This document shows positions 1 through 9,084 of a stretch of DNA of 64,000 nucleotides, in pieces. Under the pieces are notes generated by a model. The model made no database searches and was not told the DNA's origin. It was given only the letters and a program-made list of their open reading frames with translations. The position numbers and the translations under genes are program-made. This stretch comes from Erwinia billingiae Eb661 (GTDB lineage Bacteria > Pseudomonadota > Gammaproteobacteria > Enterobacterales > Enterobacteriaceae). The DNA lies in assembly GCF_000196615.1 (NCBI RefSeq), contig NC_014306.1, positions 3,906,001-3,970,000 of the forward strand, written 5' to 3'. The first letter of the stretch is position 1. Every line of letters starts with the position of its first letter.

Positions 1-536
1 ATGTAAGCCGTTTGCGAGAGTGCGTTGGTTTCACCGTATTTAAGATCCTTATTCGTTCTGACAATATATATTTTGTCGGTCAGGGTGGTTGAACCATTGG
101 ATAAAAGCCCCCGACGAACCGATGTGCCGGTAAAGGCTGTAGTCATACAGGACCATGTACCGGAAGCGGAATTGAAATTTGTCCAGACGATACCGAGGCC
201 GGAATCCGATATGGCGGTCCCCTCATCAATCACCGGGCAGGTTAAGCCGTCTACCGACACCGTCATACCTGAACTGCTCCAGGCGGTTTGGCTGACCTCA
301 GACACCTGCTGAAAGTTACCCGATGATTTGCAGGTGACGTTCACGTTTTTGGTATCAACATGCAGGATATCGCCGGCCCTCGAATTTTCGGCAACCGCAA
401 CATCGCCAAGATTAAGAACATGGACATCGGTATCGGATGTGCAGTTCATGTCTTCTGCAGAAGCAGACTGGCACGTTAAAAGCGCGGCCATCAACGTTAT
501 CAGGCACAGTGTGATTTTCAGACTATTTAGCATCAT
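1..536 (-). CDS. Fimbrial minor subunit or tip adhesin, 3' end beyond window
   Basis: The frame is open without a stop from ATG at 536 to the window edge, 178 codons. The N-terminus is a clear Sec signal peptide (MMLNSLKITLC..., likely cleavage after residue 27, ASA|ED). The mature part has several cysteines (early NCTS, then VTCKSS, LTCPV, WSCMT) and a LGDVAV...AGDIL stretch typical of pilin domains of minor or tip subunits. The ATG follows the usher stop codon with no gap, so the two are translationally coupled. Last position in a subunit-chaperone-usher operon usually belongs to a minor subunit or adhesin. Because the C-terminus is missing, a short pilin and a two-domain adhesin cannot be told apart. 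Confidence 0.8.
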   Translation of the reverse strand, partial: MMLNSLKITLCLITLMAALLTCQSASAEDMNCTSDTDVHVLNLGDVAVAENSRAGDILHVDTKNVNVTCKSSGNFQQVSEVSQTAWSSSGMTVSVDGLTCPVIDEGTAISDSGLGIVWTNFNSASGTWSCMTTAFTGTSVRRGLLSNGSTTLTDKIYIVRTNKDLKYGETNALSQTAY

Positions 537-3134
537 TTAGTTTCCGTTAATTCCGCGTTCGGTGGTCGCATCACACGGCAAGTCAGCCACAATAATGCCG
601 TTATTTTTGCTGCGCCCCTTCGCCGAGAAGGGCACCGTACAGAGCTGTTCGCCCCCGGCCAGAGACACCTGCAACTGCGCTGTTTCGGGCACACCTGCCA
701 GATAAACGCGCCCTTTTTCATCGGTAATCCCGCTGACGTCGTCCACACGGACCACACTCGCCAGCGGCAGCGGCCGTCCATCCCTTGTCAGCGTCAGGAA
801 CACCCGCAGCCCAACTTTGGTTTCATATTCAGCCAGCACCAGCGATTCTCTCGATGGCGTTTTACGCTGGATTGACTGCTTCAGATCGACGTCATCTTCT
901 AAGGTGGAGGTGTCCAGGCTGACCTCATTTTCACGATAGGGTGTCAGTGACGGGACGATGGCATACCCGCGCGAATCCGTTGACAGCCCGCTGCGGTTTT
1001 TGATTTTGATATCTTTGCCACCCGGTGCCCGCACCAGTGCCCAGGAACTGCCTTCCGATAACTCCCGGGAAAGCGTGACGCCGTACGGGTGGACGACAAC
1101 CGAGCCGCGTACTCCCCAGTTAACGGATTCGCTTTCACCATAATAATTTGCATATCCCAACGAGGCGGTTGCCTTGCTCCCCTGCAGGCTGCCGGACAGC
1201 GCGGTACTGTTCTTCACCCGGCCATCGGATTGACTGCTGCGGGCCTGGGACATTGACCAGGAAAGGTTATTGCTTTCAAGTGAGGTCCCTGACAGCGTGG
1301 TCGACAGGCTGCCCGTTCCCCGGTTTGACTGTGACCAGTTATTGCTCATCCGCATGTTGCTGTCGGAGGTCGGCGACAACCATTTGCCGATTGGCAAGCT
1401 GACGTTAACGGAGGTGCTGTTGTCGGTGCGACCTGTGCGCCACAACCGGCTCTGGCTTTGGTTCAGGCTGACGGTGACGCCGGAAAAACTTTTACTCCAG
1501 CTGCCGGTGATGGAGCGATTACGTGAGTTAGCCCGGTTCCAGTATTCGGATTGATAGGCGCTGAGCGAGACCGATCCGGCCACGCCGGCATTCTGATTCA
1601 GGGTTATCTGTGACTTATTCTTCAGCGTGTAGCGCGAGGCCAGGCGGCTGTTGTTAAAATACTCACTCGCTTCATCAAATGCATAGTATCCGTCGGTGCC
1701 ATAGCGATAACCGGCCAGGGTCATGGAGGTGCCGGTGGTGTCAAACCGTTTACTGTATTTGGCTTGCAGGGACTGCCCGGTTTTGGACGATCCGTCGCTG
1801 AAGGTGGTTTCTGCCTGGGTCAAATCCAGCGAAATCGCCCCAAACATTCCCAGACTCTGACCGACACCGAGCGTCCCGGCGCGATAATGTTCGGCCACCA
1901 GGCCGCCGCCATACACCGTCGTATTGTTCAGCACGCCATACAGCATTTCGCCCTGCACAAAACGCTGATTTACTGCGCTCTCGGCATTGTTATTGCGCGT
2001 GCCATATTCACCGGCGGTCACCGAGTAATTGACCATGCCACGACGGACCGAAATCGGTGGCGAGGCGAATGACTGCGTGTAGCTACGCAACGAACCGTCT
2101 TCTTCTTTCACCGTAATCTCAAGATCGCCGGACGAGGATGTCGGATAGAGATCGTTGATCACAAAGGCGCCTGGCGGCACAAAGGTCTGATACAGCAGGT
2201 TGCCGTTCTGGCGCACTTCAACCGTGGCATGAGAAAGCGCAATCCCGCGGATTTCCGGCGCATAGCCGCGCTGACTGTCCGCCAGCATTTCGTCCTGGGT
2301 GGCCAGCCAGGCCCCCCGGAAGCTGAAGCTGTCCATCACCAGACCGGGGGTAGCCGTTTCACCGGCGACAAAGCGGGCACGCAGCGGACGGATGTCACGC
2401 TCCACCGACGTTTGCAGACTGTTCCACTGGCTGATGTTGTTACTGGTACGGCTGTAGGTGCTGTAGTTTCTTAAACGCCAGGGTCCCAGGTTGATGCCAC
2501 TGCGCACGTTCAGATACTGAGAACTTTGGTTCTGGCTTAGTGCCGACTGATTGCGGGTTTCTGAGCCGGAAGCACTGTAGGAAGCAAAAAACATCGGCAA
2601 TCCGTCGTCCCACTGTTCAGGGGGGACATCGCCGCGCGCAGACTGATTTAGCGCGGCCTGCGGCAGAGTGATTTCCAGCACCCGCCGTTCAAAATCAAAA
2701 AGCGTATCGGCATCGGGGATCGCCGCCGCAAGATCGGAGAGCGTGGCTTCCGCAGGCAGAGAAACCAGTGCCGGGAACGCAGCCACCTTGACGCCCAACT
2801 TCTGCAACAATGACGGCGTGAGCTCCGGGCATAAGCGGGTTCCGCAGACGATAAATTTCAGGGTGTATTCGCCCTGCTCTACCCGGTTAACGCTAACCTG
2901 CACCGTGTATTCACCTGGCATCTGAATTTCCGGCCGGGACAGGGTTTCAAGGTCAGTATCGGCTTTTTGCGCAGGCGTCAGTTTCAGTGCGTTCACGTTA
3001 AAATAAAGCTCCGCCCTGGCCGTTGATAACCCCATTAGCGAGACGATGACAAATAACAGTCCCGCTCCCCGATTTGCTGCCAGATGACTGACAACAAAAC
3101 CTTGACCTGAATGCTCAGCATCACCACGCATCAT
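537..3134 (-). CDS. Fimbrial outer-membrane usher protein (FimD/PapC family)
   Basis: 865 residues, the normal length for a FimD/PapC usher. Ushers receive chaperone-subunit complexes at the outer membrane and thread the growing fimbria through a 24-strand beta-barrel. A hydrophobic signal segment (about residues 25-41, ending STARA|E) precedes the N-terminal periplasmic domain that starts ELYFNVNAL. The middle holds barrel and plug sequence (GFVINDLYPTSSSGDLEITVKEEDGS is split here: FVINDLYPTSSSGDL, then EITVKEEDGS), a usher hallmark. The C-terminus carries paired cysteines (EQLCTVPF and DLPCDATTER). It starts 18 bp after the chaperone and abuts the downstream subunit gene. The first Met was kept; a Met further inside the signal region is not excluded. 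Substrate specificity cannot be read from the sequence. Confidence 0.96.
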   Translation of the reverse strand: MMRGDAEHSGQGFVVSHLAANRGAGLLFVIVSLMGLSTARAELYFNVNALKLTPAQKADTDLETLSRPEIQMPGEYTVQVSVNRVEQGEYTLKFIVCGTRLCPELTPSLLQKLGVKVAAFPALVSLPAEATLSDLAAAIPDADTLFDFERRVLEITLPQAALNQSARGDVPPEQWDDGLPMFFASYSASGSETRNQSALSQNQSSQYLNVRSGINLGPWRLRNYSTYSRTSNNISQWNSLQTSVERDIRPLRARFVAGETATPGLVMDSFSFRGAWLATQDEMLADSQRGYAPEIRGIALSHATVEVRQNGNLLYQTFVPPGAFVINDLYPTSSSGDLEITVKEEDGSLRSYTQSFASPPISVRRGMVNYSVTAGEYGTRNNNAESAVNQRFVQGEMLYGVLNNTTVYGGGLVAEHYRAGTLGVGQSLGMFGAISLDLTQAETTFSDGSSKTGQSLQAKYSKRFDTTGTSMTLAGYRYGTDGYYAFDEASEYFNNSRLASRYTLKNKSQITLNQNAGVAGSVSLSAYQSEYWNRANSRNRSITGSWSKSFSGVTVSLNQSQSRLWRTGRTDNSTSVNVSLPIGKWLSPTSDSNMRMSNNWSQSNRGTGSLSTTLSGTSLESNNLSWSMSQARSSQSDGRVKNSTALSGSLQGSKATASLGYANYYGESESVNWGVRGSVVVHPYGVTLSRELSEGSSWALVRAPGGKDIKIKNRSGLSTDSRGYAIVPSLTPYRENEVSLDTSTLEDDVDLKQSIQRKTPSRESLVLAEYETKVGLRVFLTLTRDGRPLPLASVVRVDDVSGITDEKGRVYLAGVPETAQLQVSLAGGEQLCTVPFSAKGRSKNNGIIVADLPCDATTERGINGN

Positions 3135-3152
3135 TATCTCCAGAACATTGTC

Positions 3153-3842
3153 TTAGAAATTGACGGTGCGGGAAGGGGTTGTGCCGCCCCAGTCATTGAT
3201 GGTGCTCCACGAAAAAGTCCGCAGCGCAGAGGCCGGCAGCGCGATCTCAAGGGATGATAAAGGTCGAAGGGTGCCCGGATTTTCAATCTTGCTGCCGTTA
3301 ACCGTGACCTGAGTCAGGGTGACAACGTAAGGGGTCGGATTTTTGATGATGACGCGGCCAGACCCGGCTGATATCTGCAGTTTTTCTCCGGCGGCGGCCG
3401 CGCCACGGGCGGTTAATCCTTCCGGCCGGTAGATAAGTTTGATGATGTTCTGGGTGGCAATGGTCAGGCGCGTTGGATTTTGCTTTTTCTCCACCGCGGG
3501 GATTGTGCGGATGTTTAACAGAAACAGGCTTTCACGGTCTTTCGGCAACGCCGTTGGCGATCCGACATAGACAACCCGCACCGGACTTTCTCCACCGGCG
3601 GGGAGTTTAAAAAGCGGCGGCGTATTAATAAACGGAATATTATTAGTATCACGACTGTCGAAATTAGAGACCCAGTTCTGAACCAGCTGCGGCGCCTGAC
3701 GGGGACCATTGCGCAAAGGAACACTGGCTTCTTTCTTACCAGCCTCATAAATCAGCCGTGTTGCACCAAGCGTTAATCCATCAGCCTGGCAAATTAAAGG
3801 CAGCAGCAAGGCTATTCCGAGAATAAGTTTAGTGTGTTTCAT
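3153..3842 (-). CDS. Periplasmic fimbrial chaperone (PapD/FimC family)
   Basis: 229 residues with a Sec signal (MKHTKLILGIALLLPLICQA|DG). PapD-type chaperones bind pilin subunits in the periplasm and donate a beta-strand until the usher takes over. Visible family marks are the N-terminal GATRLIYEAG segment, with the conserved arginine of the subunit-binding cleft, and the F1-G1 region (ESLFLLNIRTIP) with alternating hydrophobic residues. A conserved lysine lies in IIKLIYRPEGL, typical of PapD-like proteins. It lies between the major pilin (61 bp gap) and the usher (18 bp gap), the standard order of a chaperone-usher operon. No truncation or missing domain is seen. Confidence 0.96.
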   Translation of the reverse strand: MKHTKLILGIALLLPLICQADGLTLGATRLIYEAGKKEASVPLRNGPRQAPQLVQNWVSNFDSRDTNNIPFINTPPLFKLPAGGESPVRVVYVGSPTALPKDRESLFLLNIRTIPAVEKKQNPTRLTIATQNIIKLIYRPEGLTARGAAAAGEKLQISAGSGRVIIKNPTPYVVTLTQVTVNGSKIENPGTLRPLSSLEIALPASALRTFSWSTINDWGGTTPSRTVNF

Positions 3843-3903
3843 CGGGAATTGACTCCATATAAAGCGGAAGCATAATTAATTATGCCTCCACTCAATATTT
3901 ATA

Positions 3904-4455
3904 TTAGGTATTGGCGTAATCGATAACAAAGGTCACATTGGTATCAATCGTTCCGGTGTAATCTGAACTACCGGTATAATCCACCAGCCACGCTTTGAAA
4001 TTAGCGACAGCCTGGGTTACGCCCGTTTTCAGTGAGTTAAATCCCGTATTTTCAGAGGAGACGCCGGGGGCATAGACAGTCGAAAGATTATCCGCGTCGC
4101 TGATACGTATCCCCAGTCCAGCAATATCAGTGGAGAAGAGCGACGTATAGCCCGTCGTGGCGACGGCCGCACCGTTAAAGGTGATAGAGGGGGAGGAGGC
4201 AACAGCACAGTCTTTCAGTTCGATACTGAACGGCGTGCCGCCGGTGGTACTGCCAGCCTTACCAAACGAAGTGCTACTGACGGTACCGAAGTTGACGGTT
4301 CCCGACGCGGTGGAGCTGCCAGCAATGCTACTGACCGTACAGGCCGCAGCAGAAATGACGCCTTTGAAATTGATTGTCCCGTCCGACGCCAGCGCGCTGG
4401 CCGAGAGGCCTAAAGACACCGCTATTACAGCGATTTTGGTACAAAGCTTACTCAT
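3904..4455 (-). CDS. Major fimbrial subunit (type 1 pilin family)
   Basis: 183 residues with signal peptide (cleavage near ASALA|SDG at 23/24). The mature protein has exactly two cysteines, at about 39 (AAACTV) and 83 (KDCAVA), the disulfide pattern of FimA-type pilins. The start of the mature chain (GTINFKGVISAAACTV) is the pilin donor-strand and A-strand region. The C-terminus (NVTFVIDYANT) has the alternating pattern with penultimate aromatic used for chaperone recognition. The sequence is rich in Ser, Thr, Ala and Gly, as usual for the major subunit. It lies upstream of the chaperone gene in the same direction. Confidence 0.95.
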   Translation of the reverse strand: MSKLCTKIAVIAVSLGLSASALASDGTINFKGVISAAACTVSSIAGSSTASGTVNFGTVSSTSFGKAGSTTGGTPFSIELKDCAVASSPSITFNGAAVATTGYTSLFSTDIAGLGIRISDADNLSTVYAPGVSSENTGFNSLKTGVTQAVANFKAWLVDYTGSSDYTGTIDTNVTFVIDYANT

Positions 4456-4511
4456 GATTATTTCCTATGTTATCAATGTAAAATTTATTTCATTATCTTT
4501 CCCGGCAAAAT

Positions 4512-4535
4512 AGGGAGGTATTAAAAACACTCCCT
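4512..4535 (-). terminator. Hairpin between the 139-residue secreted protein gene and the pilin gene
   Basis: AGGGAG (4512-4517) pairs with CTCCCT (4530-4535) around a 12-nt loop. Read leftward the stem is followed by a short T run (ATTTT). It could be a weak terminator, an attenuator or an mRNA processing site between the upstream gene and the pilin gene. The stem is only 6 bp, so this is tentative. Confidence 0.3.
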
Positions 4536-4666
4536 GTTAAAGTGATCACGGATTTCCCTGTCATCCCGATACAATTAATCATTGGGAATCTCCGTTAATT
4601 AACTCTTTAAAGAAAGTATGTGTTATCTCGCCGTCACTACGCACACGGATAGATGAATAATATTAT

Positions 4667-5086
4667 TTATCGAACATTAAGGTCTGAAACAACGTCAGGC
4701 ATTGGGTCATTCTCGGTACTGTTACTTTCTATCCATTTCACAAATGGCAGCGTATAAATGGCTTCATTGTCGCTGAAGAAATAGACCGTCCCCGTTTTAC
4801 TCTCACCCGGCGCAAACTCTTGTTGTAAATTCAGCTCAACGCCTCTGGCCACAATTTCTTTACCGGCACGGTTGAATAAAACAAAACAGCCCTTTGATAA
4901 CGTCGCGGCACTGTCTAACGGGTTAAAGATACTGATCCGGTATGAAACCATATACTGCGCTTTATTATGATCCGTCATGCTGCCGACATCTTCATTCGTC
5001 GCGTAGATTGGGCCTGGCTGGAACAGCTGATTAGCATATGCCGGAACCCCCACCATCAATAATGCCAACATCAGTATTTTTTTCAT
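4667..5086 (-). CDS. Small secreted protein of unknown function upstream of the fimbrial operon
   Basis: 139 residues. I do not recognise the family. A clean Sec signal (MKKILMLALLMVGVPAYA|NQ) gives a mature chain of about 121 residues. The mature chain has one cysteine (KGCFVLF), so it lacks the paired cysteines of a normal pilin. Alternating hydrophobic stretches (YMVSYRISIFNPL, GCFVLFNRAGKEIV, GTVYFFSDN) and a FAPGESKTG turn suggest an Ig-like beta-sandwich, which is inference. It is co-directional with the pilin gene and 211 bp upstream of it. It may be first gene of the fimbrial operon, an accessory factor or an independent exported protein. The ATG at 5086 follows a purine-rich stretch. 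Confidence 0.75.
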   Translation of the reverse strand: MKKILMLALLMVGVPAYANQLFQPGPIYATNEDVGSMTDHNKAQYMVSYRISIFNPLDSAATLSKGCFVLFNRAGKEIVARGVELNLQQEFAPGESKTGTVYFFSDNEAIYTLPFVKWIESNSTENDPMPDVVSDLNVR

Positions 5087-6179
5087 TTATGACTCTCGTG
5101 ATGTTTTTCGCTTAACTTAAATAATTAGAAAAATGATATCAAGCATCTTTACGTGCATTGTTAAGGTGCTGACACTCATTTTAAGAGTGCGATAAAAACG
5201 TACAACTCATGAATATCCCATTCCTCTCATGAAAATCTCACGCACTTCTTAACCAACCACAAGTCATTGATAAAAAACACACGAATGTTGATCGCGAGCA
5301 TTTACATAAATAATTACTCTGATGAAAATATTTTTCAACCTGCGTTATTTGAGCTGTGATAAGGTTTTTTCTTTAGCGTCAGGATTATCTAAGGTCGTGA
5401 TTAGCGCTTTAACCACGCTTATAATCACGAAAAAATAAACACCTGCGTTAAGCATTTACCCTACGCATCAGGAGTCTCCGATGAGAGGATTAGGTTAACT
5501 TTAAACGGGCTTTCCGATATTATTTCTTCCTTGTTTTTATTTAAATAACCCATAACAAATGCCAACACCAGAAAGATATACTTTATAAAATACCCTCTCT
5601 GCGGTCAATAGCGGCCTTTAACCAAATAAAAAAGAACTAATAGCGAGTCAGGCCAGTCTGAATTTCGTCTATAGTCTCCTATCATACTGGTCAGTAAGGA
5701 AATTCCCCTATTCCACACCCTCACATTAAAATACTTTTAACATTATTAGATTCAATACTTCAAAAATATTCCGGAAAATAACCACCGTTATATAGGTATG
5801 CATTGAGGCGTTTTGTTAAGGCAGATATAATTTATTAACAAATAAAATAAATATCGCACAAGTAATGTTAAAGCCATCACGACATATTTCGCATTTATTT
5901 TATTGCGAGCGTTGTCGGAAGCTGGAGTTTGCCGACTTGCCCTGCATAATGAATGTTTGGAAAATCGGGTCGATTGGATGGCTATTCACTTGAAGCAGAG
6001 CCAGCCGTTTTGCCTTCGCTGAGAAACCCGCTGAGCAGGGTACTCTTCACTGGATTACCTCTGTTTTTTTCGTCAAACTGACCGGCCAGGCTCCCTGCAC
6101 CAGTTGAGCGACAAATTGACGAGTTTATGTGGATGTAAAGGCTGTGTTAAGGTCCACGTAAGTACTTGAAAGAATTGAA
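5087..6179. other. Long AT-rich intergenic region between the fimbrial operon and mutS
   Basis: About 1.09 kb with no convincing gene on either strand. It is visibly AT-rich from about 5090 to 5930 and becomes more GC-balanced nearer mutS. It should contain the leftward promoter and control region of the secreted-protein/fimbrial genes and the mutS promoter. I see one good dyad (5395-5430), listed separately. No IS ends, tRNA or decayed coding sequence was recognised. Confidence 0.6.
5395..5430. repeat. Inverted repeat upstream of the fimbrial genes
   Basis: TCGTGATTA (5395-5403) is a perfect inverted match to TAATCACGA (5422-5430). A nested pair GCG/CGC lies inside, so the whole can fold with a small bulge. 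No T run follows on either strand, so it is not an obvious terminator. It may be an operator or a structured leader. I saw only one copy, so it is not evidence of an invertible switch. Confidence 0.35.
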
Positions 6180-8756
6180 ATGAGTAAAATGATTATGAAA
6201 GAGTCGATTGACAAGGATTTATCAGGCCACACCCCAATGATGCAGCAATACCTGCGTCTGAAGGCCGATCATCCGGAAATCCTGCTGTTTTACCGCATGG
6301 GGGATTTCTACGAACTGTTCTATGACGATGCGAAGCGCGCCTCGCAGCTGCTGGAAATCTCGCTGACTAAACGCGGGGCGTCAGCCGGTGAACCGATCCC
6401 GATGGCGGGCGTACCTTATCATGCGGTGGAGAACTACCTGGCGAAGCTGGTGCAGCTGGGCGAATCGGTGGCCATCTGCGAACAGATTGGCGATCCGGCG
6501 CTGAGCAAAAGCCCCGTAGAGCGCAAAGTGGTGCGCATCGTGACGCCGGGCACCATCAGTGATGAAGCGCTGTTGCATGAGCGCCAGGATAACCTGCTGG
6601 CCGCCATCTGGCAGAGCCCACGCGGCTTCGGCTTCGCCACGCTGGATATCAGCTCTGGCCGCTTCCGCCTGGCGGAGCCGACGGACCTGGAAACCATGGC
6701 CGCCGAGCTGACCCGCTCCAATCCTGCTGAACTGCTCTATTCCGAAGACTTCTCCGCCATGTCGCTGATTGAAAACCGCCGTGGCTTGCGTCGTCGCCCA
6801 TTGTGGGAGTTTGAAGTCGATACCGCGCGTCAGCAGCTGAACATGCAGTTTGGCACCCGCGACCTGAGCGGCTTTGGCGTCGAGCAGGCTCACCATGCGC
6901 TGCGCGCGGCGGGCTGCCTGCTGCAATACGTTAAGGATACCCAGCGTACTTCCCTGCCCCATATCCGTTCTCTGACTATGGAGCGGCAGCAGGACGGCAT
7001 CATTATGGATGCGGCAACGCGCCGTAACCTGGAGATCACCCAGAACCTGGCCGGCGGCATTGAAAACACCCTGGCGGCGGTGCTGGATAAAACCGTCACG
7101 CCGATGGGTAGCCGCATGCTGAAACGCTGGCTGCATATGCCGGTGCGGGAGATTAAAACCTTAGAGAACCGTCAGCAGAGCATTGGTGCACTGCAGGACT
7201 TTACCGCGGAGCTCTCGCCTCTGCTGCGTCAGGTCGGCGACCTAGAGCGTATTCTTGCGCGTCTGGCACTGCGTACCGCCCGTCCACGCGATCTGGCCCG
7301 GATGCGCCACGCCTTCCAGCAGCTGCCTCAGCTCGATGCGCTGCTGGCGGAGGTCGCTACGCCGCATCTGCAAACGCTGCGCACGCAAATGGGCCAGTTT
7401 GATGAGTTGCGCGATCTGCTGGAACGGGCGGTGATTGAGTCACCTCCGGTGCTGATCCGCGACGGTGGCGTGATTGCGCCCGGCTACCACGCCGAGCTGG
7501 ATGAATGGCGTGCGCTGGCCGACGGCGCGACCGACTACCTTGATAAGCTGGAAATCCGTGAGCGGGAAAAACTGGGGCTGGATACGCTGAAGGTCGGCTT
7601 CAACGCCGTGCATGGCTATTATATTCAGGTCAGCCGTGGGCAGAGCCATCGGGTGCCGATCAACTATGTCCGTCGTCAGACGCTGAAAAACGTTGAACGC
7701 TATATCATTCCCGAGCTGAAAGAGTACGAAGACAAAGTTCTGACCTCGAAAGGCAAGGCGCTGGCGCTGGAAAAAGGCCTGTATGAGCAGCTGTTCGACC
7801 TGCTGCTGCCACATCTGGAAGCCTTGCAGCTCAGTGCCGCGGCACTGGCGGAACTGGACGTGCTGTCCAACCTGGCCGAACGCGCGTGGACGCTGAATTA
7901 CAACTGCCCAACCCTGACCGACAAGCCCGGCATCAAGCTGACCGGCGCGCGTCATCCGGTGGTGGAGCAGGTGCTGAAAGAGCCGTTTATTGCTAACCCG
8001 CTGTCGCTCTCTCCGCAGCGCCGCATGCTGGTGATCACCGGTCCCAATATGGGCGGTAAAAGTACCTATATGCGTCAGGCGGCGCTGATCACGCTGCTGG
8101 CCTATATTGGCAGCTATGTCCCGGCGGAGCAGGCGGTGATTGGTCCAATCGACCGCATCTTTACCCGTGTGGGTGCTGCGGATGACCTGGCGTCCGGCCG
8201 TTCGACCTTTATGGTGGAGATGACCGAAACCGCCAATATCCTGCACAATGCGACCGAACACAGCCTAGTGCTGATGGATGAGATTGGGCGCGGCACCTCA
8301 ACCTATGATGGCCTGTCACTGGCCTGGGCCTGTGCGGAAAGCCTGGCGAACCGCATCAAGGCGATGACGCTGTTTGCTACCCACTACTTTGAGCTGACCA
8401 CCCTGCCCGAAAAAATGGAAGGCGTGGCCAACGTTCACCTCGATGCCGTTGAGCATGGCGACACCATCGCCTTTATGCACAGCGTGCAGGAGGGTGCTGC
8501 GAGCAAAAGTTACGGCCTGGCCGTTGCCGCGCTGGCGGGCGTGCCGAAAGAGGTGATCAAGCGTGCGCGACAGAAACTGAAAGAGCTGGAAACCCTGTCC
8601 GGCAGCGCGGCCAGTAGCAAAGCCGATGGCCCGCAGTTGCCATTACTGGTTGAGGAAACCTCTCCCGCTGTGGAAGCGCTTGAAGCACTGGATGCGGATT
8701 CCCTTACGCCGCGTCAGGCGCTGGACTGGATCTATCGCCTGAAAACGATGCTCTAA
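6180..8756 (+). CDS. mutS: DNA mismatch repair protein MutS
   Basis: 858 residues (E. coli 853). MutS binds mispaired or looped-out bases as a dimer and with MutL and MutH directs strand-specific repair. The mismatch wedge FYE motif is at residues 43-45 ([11 protein letters not shown]). The ATPase has Walker [10 protein letters not shown] near residue 621, and the later [15 protein letters not shown] and FATHYFELT segments complete the ABC-type site. The C-terminal helix region ([14 protein letters not shown]) matches the tetramerisation tail. The first ATG at 6180 gives a few extra N-terminal residues compared with E. coli; ATG codons at 6189 and 6195 are alternative starts. A terminator follows at 8816. 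Confidence 0.98.
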   Translation: MSKMIMKESIDKDLSGHTPMMQQYLRLKADHPEILLFYRMGDFYELFYDDAKRASQLLEISLTKRGASAGEPIPMAGVPYHAVENYLAKLVQLGESVAICEQIGDPALSKSPVERKVVRIVTPGTISDEALLHERQDNLLAAIWQSPRGFGFATLDISSGRFRLAEPTDLETMAAELTRSNPAELLYSEDFSAMSLIENRRGLRRRPLWEFEVDTARQQLNMQFGTRDLSGFGVEQAHHALRAAGCLLQYVKDTQRTSLPHIRSLTMERQQDGIIMDAATRRNLEITQNLAGGIENTLAAVLDKTVTPMGSRMLKRWLHMPVREIKTLENRQQSIGALQDFTAELSPLLRQVGDLERILARLALRTARPRDLARMRHAFQQLPQLDALLAEVATPHLQTLRTQMGQFDELRDLLERAVIESPPVLIRDGGVIAPGYHAELDEWRALADGATDYLDKLEIREREKLGLDTLKVGFNAVHGYYIQVSRGQSHRVPINYVRRQTLKNVERYIIPELKEYEDKVLTSKGKALALEKGLYEQLFDLLLPHLEALQLSAAALAELDVLSNLAERAWTLNYNCPTLTDKPGIKLTGARHPVVEQVLKEPFIANPLSLSPQRRMLVITGPNMGGKSTYMRQAALITLLAYIGSYVPAEQAVIGPIDRIFTRVGAADDLASGRSTFMVEMTETANILHNATEHSLVLMDEIGRGTSTYDGLSLAWACAESLANRIKAMTLFATHYFELTTLPEKMEGVANVHLDAVEHGDTIAFMHSVQEGAASKSYGLAVAALAGVPKEVIKRARQKLKELETLSGSAASSKADGPQLPLLVEETSPAVEALEALDADSLTPRQALDWIYRLKTML

Positions 8757-8815
8757 GCGTCGTTGCTGAACGGCATACGGTCATCACGGGCCGCTGCCGT
8801 CTGAAATGCAGAACC

Positions 8816-8847
8816 AAACGGTGGGCATAATGCCTGCCGTTTTTTTT
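8816..8847 (+). terminator. Rho-independent terminator of mutS
   Basis: Stem AAACGGTGGGC / GCCTGCCGTTT (with two G-T pairs), loop ATAAT, then a run of T residues to 8847. It lies about 60 bp after the mutS stop. Confidence 0.8.
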
Positions 8848-8898
8848 GCACCACTTTACGGCCAGGCTGCACTCCCGCAGTGATTCTCCTTCTGCACT
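8847..8898 (+). promoter_or_regulatory. Cluster of NtrC-like half sites upstream of the amidase operon
   Basis: Three TGCAC(C/T) half sites lie at 8847-8853 (TGCACCA), 8868-8873 (TGCACT) and 8893-8898 (TGCACT), 120-170 bp upstream of the sigma-54-like promoter. NtrC sites are TGCAC(C/T) inverted repeats. The second half of each dyad is poor here, so only half sites are clear. The assignment rests on the nearby sigma-54-like element and the nitrogen-type gene content; it is inference. Confidence 0.35.
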
Positions 8899-9015
8899 GA
8901 AGCGTCTTAGTGTTATTAACGCAAACCTCCCGCCCATCAAACCCTCACGAATACCGGCCTGTATACAAGATGTTAGACCCGCGTCTTACGCTTATTTTTA
9001 GTGCCATCACAAATC

Positions 9016-9031
9016 TGGCCTGCAATATGCA
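9016..9031 (+). promoter_or_regulatory. Sigma-54-like promoter of the amidase/permease/hydrolase operon
   Basis: TGGCCTGCAATATGCA has the invariant GG and GC of sigma-54 promoters separated by exactly 10 bp and matches most of TGGCACG-N4-TTGCA. Transcription would start near 9042, about 43 nt before the TTG start at 9085. The assigned spacing fits well; the mismatches are at CA to CT in the -24 box and the first T of the -12 box. Confidence 0.5.
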
Positions 9032-9084
9032 TTGCTATCCTCCAGCTAGCAATCATCAGCTCTTCAGGGGCACAGGGGACACCG

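Noticed and set aside
5395..5430. Possible phase-variable (invertible) fimbrial promoter
   Set aside because: Only one inverted repeat of this sequence was seen; a switch needs two distant copies, and no recombinase gene is in the window.
9001..9084. GTG start at 9001 giving a longer amidase with a hydrophobic N-terminus
   Set aside because: No ribosome site, the sigma-54-like promoter and predicted transcript start lie after it, and the TTG at 9085 has AGGGGA and fits the family N-terminus.
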